Below are positions 29,098 to 33,664 of a stretch of 33,664 bases of DNA, one piece after another. The notes below the pieces were generated by a model, which saw nothing but the letters and a program-made list of their open reading frames with translations, ran no database searches and was not told the DNA's origin. Every line of letters starts with the position of its first letter. The stretch's first letter is position 1. The stretch spans positions 1-33,664 of the forward strand of contig JAAYYU010000156.1 of the NCBI GenBank assembly GCA_012515235.1, written 5' to 3'. Source of the stretch: Candidatus Anammoximicrobium sp. (lineage in GTDB: Bacteria > Planctomycetota > Planctomycetia > Pirellulales > Pirellulaceae). Position numbers and translations under genes: made by a program.

Positions 29098-29955
29098 TCA
29101 GGGCTCGCGTTTGGCCGGCCTGGCCCGCTCGTCGTCCATCGTCATCGGCGGTGTCCCAAAGATGACAAACTCCAACTCCTGTCCCGGTTCGGCGGCCAGC
29201 GAGTGCGCGACGCCGGCCGGAATCACGGCCACGGCTCCCGGCCGCAAGGCGTGCCTTTCCCCGTCCAGCGTAATCGTGCCGGTCCCGGACAACACGTAGT
29301 ACACCTCGTCGTAACCCGTGTGCAGATGCGGTTTCCCCTGCGTGACTCTGACGACGTGGACATTCGCCACGCCGCCCTCGCCCCCGGTCACAATCCGCTG
29401 GACGTTGCCGAAGGGACAGTCCAGGGACGGCGTCCCGTCTCGGTGGCGGACAAGCGGGCGGCGGTAGCGAAACCAATGGTCGTCGCCCAGCACCACCGAG
29501 GACTCCACTTGCCGGTCCGGGATCGACCAATACTTGTTCAACAGCCGGTTCTTCTCGTCCCGCGAGACCAGCCGAAAACCGTACTTCTCGTAGAACCGGA
29601 TGGCCCACGTGGCGGCGGCCCAAGTGCCGACCAAAACAGGGCGACGGGTCTGCTTTCGAAGTTCCGCCAGCAGGCGGCCGCCGACGCCCCGCTGACGGTT
29701 TGCCGTTCGCACGTAGGCGTGACGAATCAGGGTCACGTCCTGCACATCCTGAATGCCCATCACTCCGACGAGTTCCCCGCCGTCCTGGTAACCCCAGAAA
29801 CGAACGCCGCTGTCGATCTCACGCCGCAGTTCGTCCAGGGACATGTACGGCTCATGCCAGCTGGCGGCAGGGATGACGCCGCGATAGGCTTCGGCCCCGT
29901 CGTTGACGATGGCCTGGATCGCCTCGAAATCCGTGTCGCCGCAAGGAGCGATCAT
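29098..29955 (-). CDS. GNAT acetyltransferase fused to a cupin domain
   Basis: A 285-residue two-domain protein. Residues 1-155 are GNAT: LVGVMGIQDVQDVTLIRHAYV, TANRQRGVGGRLLAEL (acetyl-CoA loop Q-R-G-V-G-G) and AIRFYEKYGFRLV. Residues about 195-275 are a single cupin: KPHLHTGYDEVYYVLSGTG (H-x-H...E metal motif), then LRPGAVAVIPAGVAHSL (second motif with the third His). The GNAT part could modify a small molecule that the cupin binds or converts, or the cupin may act as a sensor. SD GGAAGGAAG lies next to ATG 29955. I know of no fixed function for this fusion. Confidence 0.85.
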   Translation of the reverse strand: MIAPCGDTDFEAIQAIVNDGAEAYRGVIPAASWHEPYMSLDELRREIDSGVRFWGYQDGGELVGVMGIQDVQDVTLIRHAYVRTANRQRGVGGRLLAELRKQTRRPVLVGTWAAATWAIRFYEKYGFRLVSRDEKNRLLNKYWSIPDRQVESSVVLGDDHWFRYRRPLVRHRDGTPSLDCPFGNVQRIVTGGEGGVANVHVVRVTQGKPHLHTGYDEVYYVLSGTGTITLDGERHALRPGAVAVIPAGVAHSLAAEPGQELEFVIFGTPPMTMDDERARPAKREP

Positions 29956-30048
29956 TCTTCCTTCCCCTCAAAACTGCAATTTCTTAATTCGTTCCAGACC
30001 TCTTGGTCGGTCCTGTGCTGTCTCCCGACCAGTTCCAATCGCGTGAGA

Positions 30049-30282
30049 CTATTCTGCCGGCTCTGTGTCTTTTGATGATAGCACTTGCGGGACCCGTTGT
30101 CGCCGGGCGATCAAGGTCAGCAGCAGGCCCACACGCTGGTCGTTCAGGCCAATCGCCTTGATGTACAGGACCAGCACAACCGACAGGAAACCGTAAGCGA
30201 ACAGCCGAATGCAACGGGTGGCGAACAGTCGCCATCCGTCCGCGTTCAGCGTCCGAACTCGCGGGGCTGGAATCGGATACAC
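30049..30282 (-). pseudogene. Truncated N-terminus of an MFS transporter
   Basis: On the minus strand a frame reads RTLNADGWRLFATRCIRLF then AYGFLSVVLVLYIKAIGL and NDQRVGLLLTLI, which matches the start of a planctomycete/bacterial MFS permease (first transmembrane helix and the loop after it). After GLLLTLI the sequence becomes unrelated (ARRQRVPQVLSSKDTEPAE) and ends at 30049. A GTG at 30282 lies 12 nt after GGAGG (AAGGAGGTC), so the original start signals seem to be kept. At about 77 codons it cannot make a transporter. Confidence 0.65.
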
Positions 30283-30405
30283 AAGGCTCTTTGACCTCCT
30301 TCCGTGAACACCACCGACCGCCCGACGCAACCAGCGCCCCTTGCCAGGCGCGAAGCGAAGGTGGATGCGGTCCGAATTCTGTAACTTCAAGCCCGATGCT
30401 GAGTC

Positions 30406-30419
30406 TAGAATACTATACT
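30406..30419 (+). promoter_or_regulatory. Possible -10 region upstream of thioredoxin
   Basis: An A/T-rich block in otherwise GC-rich DNA contains TATACT (30414-30419) and overlapping TAGAAT, about 24 nt before the thioredoxin ATG. I see no convincing -35 box. Confidence 0.3.
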
Positions 30420-30442
30420 TGTACGGAAAGGAAGACCGTCCG

Positions 30443-30940
30443 ATGACCACGTGGATAAGCAACAACTTCGACAAAATCATCGTCGCCAGCTCGGTAATCG
30501 TGCTGGCCGTTCTGACGATCGGGGCAAATTCGACCAATCGCCCGACGGCAGTACCAGACACGGGACAACTAGACACAAACACCCAAAGCACTGGAGATAC
30601 GTTGATGCAGACCGCTACAAAGCCGCAAGCGAAAGTGTTTCATGCGACGGAGAGCGATTTCGATGCGTTGGTCCTGAACTCCGACGTTCCTGTCTTGGTC
30701 GACTTCTATGCCGACTGGTGCGGCCCATGCCGAATGATCGCGCCGGTCCTGGAGGAACTGGCTCAGGAAGCATCCAACGCTAGGATCGTCAAGGTGAACG
30801 TGGACACCAGTCCCGAACTGGCGGCTCGCTACGGGATCGAATCCATCCCGAGCTTGAAAGTCTTTCAAAACGGGAACGTGGTCGCGGAGCAGGTGGGTCT
30901 GGTGAGCAAGGCTGAGCTCAAGGCGATGTTGGGCAATTAG
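30443..30940 (+). CDS. Thioredoxin, possibly membrane-anchored
   Basis: A 165-residue protein. Residues about 11-28 (KIIVASSVIVLAVLTIGA) form one hydrophobic segment, followed by a polar linker (29-55) and a full thioredoxin domain with VLVDFYADWCGPCRMIAPVLEEL (active site WCGPC, 92-96) and the cis-Pro region SIPSLKVF. ATG 30443 has GGAAG upstream. A second ATG at 30605 (MQTATKPQ) has CTGGAGA at good SD distance and would give a soluble thioredoxin of normal length, 111 residues. Both forms may be made. The membrane form would place the active site outside the cytoplasm if the helix is an N-in anchor. A short stem (AGCCG/CGGCT) overlaps the stop. It is divergent from the MFS remnant. Confidence 0.88.
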   Translation: MTTWISNNFDKIIVASSVIVLAVLTIGANSTNRPTAVPDTGQLDTNTQSTGDTLMQTATKPQAKVFHATESDFDALVLNSDVPVLVDFYADWCGPCRMIAPVLEELAQEASNARIVKVNVDTSPELAARYGIESIPSLKVFQNGNVVAEQVGLVSKAELKAMLGN

Positions 30941-31028
30941 CCGGCAAGCGGCTGGCTGTCACATGGTAAACGGCCGAGCGGCACGTTATCAGCGCATCAT
31001 GCAGATGGCGCTTGCCTTCGACGCGGCG

Positions 31029-32147
31029 TCAAACCGTCAGCCAGCGATCCCTCGCCGCCACGTCCCAGCGGGCGACGAGGCGGCCGGCGGAGATGACGCA
31101 GACTTGCTTGTGAAGCGCTGTCGTGGGGCAGATGTGCCACGGGATGGCGAGCAATTCGTCCCCCGGCTGATACTGCTCTGCGTGGGGCGTTTTCAGCATC
31201 AGGTGTTCTTCATTCTGCCGCACCTGTTCGGCGTCGGGCAGATCAGGAAAGACCAAGCGGCGGCCGGCCGGAGGATCGGAGGCACAGGCCTTGGTGCCCA
31301 GATCGACCGTCAAACGGTCTGGGCCCGGCCGACTGATGACTCGGGTCAGCAACATGGCGGCGACCTGGAAGGGAAGATCTGGAAACGCGGCCGTGTATCC
31401 GGCGTCGTAAAAGACCGGCGTGCCGGGACTGAGTTCCAGGGCGGGATCGTTGATTTCCGCATAGACGGGAAAAGTTCCGGTCCCGCCTGCCACGATCCGC
31501 GGCACGGGCAAGGCCTCGGAGAGCAGTTGGTCGCGAAACGGAACCACTCGCTGCCATCCTGCGTGTACCGCCGCACGCCGCTCGGCGAGGTCCGTCTGGT
31601 GATTTTGGCCGTCATAAACGTGCAGTCCGCCGGGGCGCAGGCCGGGCGTGACGGCGATTTGCCGGTACAGAGCCAGCGCGTCCGGGCCGACTTCCATGCC
31701 TGTGCGATGCATGCCCGTGTCGATGTCCAACAGGACGTCCACGGACAAGCCCGCATCCTGCAGCGATTGTCCCAGGACTGCCACGGGCTGAGGATGGTCT
31801 GCCGTCACCGCCAAGCGGACGTCCGGGTAGGCTTGCAGCAAGCGCACGGCACGCGGGATGTTAGGGCCGACCAGGTTGTAAGCCAGAAAGATATCGCTCA
31901 CTCCGGCCCGCGCCAGCATCTCGGCTTCCGCCAGCGTCGCACACTTGTGCTTGGCGATGCCTTTGGCCAACTGCCGCCGCGTGATCTCGGCGATCTTGTG
32001 CGTCTTGCAGTGCGGCCGCAGCCGGTCAGGCCGCCCCGCGATGCGGATCATCGAGTCCAGGTTCTGCTCCAGCAGTTCACGGAACACGAGCAGCGCGGGC
32101 GTAAAGATTTCACGGGTATCTTCGATTTGGTAGCGTGGATCGTTCAT
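31029..32147 (-). CDS. D-serine dehydratase / D-threonine aldolase-like PLP enzyme
   Basis: A 372-residue fold-type III PLP enzyme. LRPHCKTHK (43-51) is the family's PLP-lysine motif (R-x-H-x-K-T-H-K; K48 likely forms the Schiff base). ALLVFRELLEQNLDSM, DVLLDIDTGMHRTGM, HVYDGQNH and IVAGGTGTFPVY are also typical. Near the C-terminus IPWHICPTTALHK carries H-x-C, like the zinc site of eukaryotic-type D-serine dehydratase, rather than the H-x-D of D-threonine aldolase. The reaction would be D-serine to pyruvate and ammonia, or D-threonine cleavage; which one is not certain. ATG 32147 has no obvious SD. It is 47 bp downstream of the ABC permease gene, likely the same transcript. Confidence 0.83.
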   Translation of the reverse strand: MNDPRYQIEDTREIFTPALLVFRELLEQNLDSMIRIAGRPDRLRPHCKTHKIAEITRRQLAKGIAKHKCATLAEAEMLARAGVSDIFLAYNLVGPNIPRAVRLLQAYPDVRLAVTADHPQPVAVLGQSLQDAGLSVDVLLDIDTGMHRTGMEVGPDALALYRQIAVTPGLRPGGLHVYDGQNHQTDLAERRAAVHAGWQRVVPFRDQLLSEALPVPRIVAGGTGTFPVYAEINDPALELSPGTPVFYDAGYTAAFPDLPFQVAAMLLTRVISRPGPDRLTVDLGTKACASDPPAGRRLVFPDLPDAEQVRQNEEHLMLKTPHAEQYQPGDELLAIPWHICPTTALHKQVCVISAGRLVARWDVAARDRWLTV

Positions 32148-32194
32148 GGTCGGTGATCGGTGCCGGAGGCAGACTTGGGAGGTGGAGCTTGGTG

Positions 32195-33664
32195 TCACTG
32201 CGACACTCGCCAGCGCACGTTGAACAACCAGATCATGGACGAGAGCAGGGCCAAGTTCAAGCCCACGGTAAAAACGCCGAAGTTGGCTACCAGCGGCCAA
32301 TCGCCCTCCACCGCCGGCGACGCGGTCTCCGCCGCGATTTCCACGTCCAGCGGGATCGCAAAGGTGGCGGCGAAGGGACTGGTCAAACCGGCGCGGACAA
32401 CGTGCGGCGTCGCTTCGTGGTCCGGAAAGAACCCCTCGGCAAAGAACCTCGCCGCCAGCGGGGCACAAAACAACACGATGATGACCAGGTAGGCCGTCAT
32501 CAGACTGATCGACGTCTTGTGGAACAGCACGGAGCAGAACAGGGCGATCACGGCCGTCGTGACGCAGCTCAGCAGCACGATCGCCAGATAACCGCCGACG
32601 GCCGGGATGTTGGTCCAATACGCGGAGACCATCAGGCAGGCCAGGAGCAGCGGCCACACCAGGAACGTCGTCAAGACGCTTGACACGCGCAGTCCCGCAA
32701 TCAGCTTGCCCCACAGGATCTGCCACGGCGTGATGGGCGTCGTGAGCAGCAGGTCCAGCGTCTGCCGTTCGCGCTCGCTGGTCACCGTGCCGGCCGAAAA
32801 CACGGGGCCGACCAGCATATTGAACAGGAGCACGTAGCTCACGTACCACGGAGCGTACTTGGGCCAGATGTACAGACACCCGGCCATCAGCGGGATGGCC
32901 ACCAGCATGCTGACCTGGATCACCACGCGCAGCATCAGCGTGCCTTGGCTGAAGATCTCGCTGCGGATCTCCTTGTCGTACACCGGATTGGCCCCGTCGG
33001 GCAGCAGGCTGTCGCGGCGGGCCGGGGCGAACAGCCGGTCCGGGAATTGGTCGCGCTGAATCACCAAGCCGACGGCTTCCCGCGCCTCTTGCTCCAAGTC
33101 CACAACCTCCTTGCCCTCGCTGCCGACGTCGGGCGGGTACAGCAGTCGCCTGCACGTGTTGGCGAACAGGGCAATCACGACCCCAGCGCCCAGGGCCGGG
33201 ACGACGCTGACCGTCAACACCAGCCGGAACTGGCCCATGTCGGACAGCGTTCGCCACAGAAAGACGCCGCCCAACGCAAAGGGCAGAATCAGCAGATAGG
33301 ACACGACCAGCGCGGCTGCGGTGCGGTGGAAGTAACTGCTGCAGGCGACACTGATCATGCCGAACGCAATCACGGACACGATCAACCCCAGGTACGCCGC
33401 GAGGACTTCGTAAAAGGACACGCCGCCCAACGGCAGACAGAGCATCACGATGGGCAGGGACGAAAAGACGAGCACGGCCAGATGCGTCAGCGAGGCGATC
33501 AACTTGCCCGCCACGATGGCGCTGGGCCGCAGCGGAGTGGCCAGTAGCAGCTCATAGGTCTTCCGTTCCTTCTCGCCGGTGATCGCACCGGCCGCGAAGC
33601 TGGGAGTCATCAGCGCGGCCAACACGTACTGGCCGACGAAGAACAGATCCACCAGGTTGCGAGC
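32195..33664 (-). CDS. ABC-2 type transporter permease, double unit (5' end outside window)
   Basis: At least 489 residues; the reading frame is open through the window edge, so the true start lies beyond 33664. The GTG at 33652 is internal. Two homologous halves each carry an ABC-2 coupling segment: ITGEKERKTYELLLATPL near the N-terminus and VTSERERQTLDLLLTTPI about 250 residues later, each followed by a run of hydrophobic helices. This duplicated arrangement would give about 12 transmembrane helices in one chain. An ATP-binding partner gene would be expected upstream, outside the window. The cargo is unknown; such permeases often serve drug, lipid or gliding-type export. Confidence 0.85.
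   Translation of the reverse strand, partial: ARNLVDLFFVGQYVLAALMTPSFAAGAITGEKERKTYELLLATPLRPSAIVAGKLIASLTHLAVLVFSSLPIVMLCLPLGGVSFYEVLAAYLGLIVSVIAFGMISVACSSYFHRTAAALVVSYLLILPFALGGVFLWRTLSDMGQFRLVLTVSVVPALGAGVVIALFANTCRRLLYPPDVGSEGKEVVDLEQEAREAVGLVIQRDQFPDRLFAPARRDSLLPDGANPVYDKEIRSEIFSQGTLMLRVVIQVSMLVAIPLMAGCLYIWPKYAPWYVSYVLLFNMLVGPVFSAGTVTSERERQTLDLLLTTPITPWQILWGKLIAGLRVSSVLTTFLVWPLLLACLMVSAYWTNIPAVGGYLAIVLLSCVTTAVIALFCSVLFHKTSISLMTAYLVIIVLFCAPLAARFFAEGFFPDHEATPHVVRAGLTSPFAATFAIPLDVEIAAETASPAVEGDWPLVANFGVFTVGLNLALLSSMIWLFNVRWRVSQ

Noticed and set aside
31029..33257. Single 742-residue reading of the PLP enzyme with a long N-terminal extension
   Set aside because: The extension is an off-frame reading of the ABC-2 permease gene. 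ATG 32147 starts the real enzyme.

Overview
The window looks like chromosomal DNA of a planctomycete, probably a Pirellulales-type organism. DNA is GC-rich. It carries three arylsulfatase-type proteins, secreted glycoside-hydrolase-like proteins, a large secreted cytochrome c/beta-propeller protein of the kind common in planctomycetes, a phospholipid-scramblase-like protein, and a Y1 (REP-associated tyrosine) transposase relic with many palindromic intergenic repeats. The taxonomic call is an inference from gene content and repeat style; there is no rRNA or tRNA in the window.

Layout. 1-239: three REP-like hairpins. 240-3506 (-): a secreted fusion of a neutral-ceramidase-like domain, a sulfatase and HEAT-like repeats. 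3655-4539 (-): metF. 5225-9139 (+): a three-gene cluster of a secreted GH-like protein, a galacturonokinase-like GHMP kinase and a Gfo/Idh/MocA-type oxidoreductase. 9291-11807 (-): hemB, then an RlmI-type rRNA methyltransferase. 11983-12819 (+): a double GNAT protein. 12843-14314 (-): an unknown secreted protein and a scramblase-family protein. 14507-17464 (-): a beta-helix/beta-propeller/di-haem fusion. 17610-21802 (-): a two-gene operon with a GalU-like nucleotidyltransferase and a 1109-residue protein that joins an L-fucokinase-like GHMP kinase to a UDP-sugar-pyrophosphorylase-like domain. 21955-22257: decayed Y1 transposase. 22329-28109 (-): a secreted GH-like protein and two sulfatases. 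28456-29955: a GNAT protein and a GNAT-cupin fusion. 30049-30940: a truncated MFS remnant and a thioredoxin with two plausible starts. 31029-33664 (-): a D-serine dehydratase/D-threonine aldolase-like enzyme and a double ABC-2 permease that runs off the right edge.

How the genes may work together. The sulfatases, GH-like enzymes and beta-helix protein point to breakdown of sulfated, possibly uronic-acid-containing polysaccharides outside the cytoplasm. The galacturonokinase-like protein and the kinase/pyrophosphorylase pair would then turn released sugars into sugar-1-phosphates and nucleotide sugars. This link is inferred from family membership and proximity only.

The two most unusual signals are: (1) the kinase-pyrophosphorylase fusion with its GalU-like partner, both of which have altered glycine-rich loops; and (2) four genes whose stop codon is the first triplet of a dispersed palindromic repeat (two repeat families, two genes each). 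No CRISPR array, tRNA, rRNA or phage module was seen.
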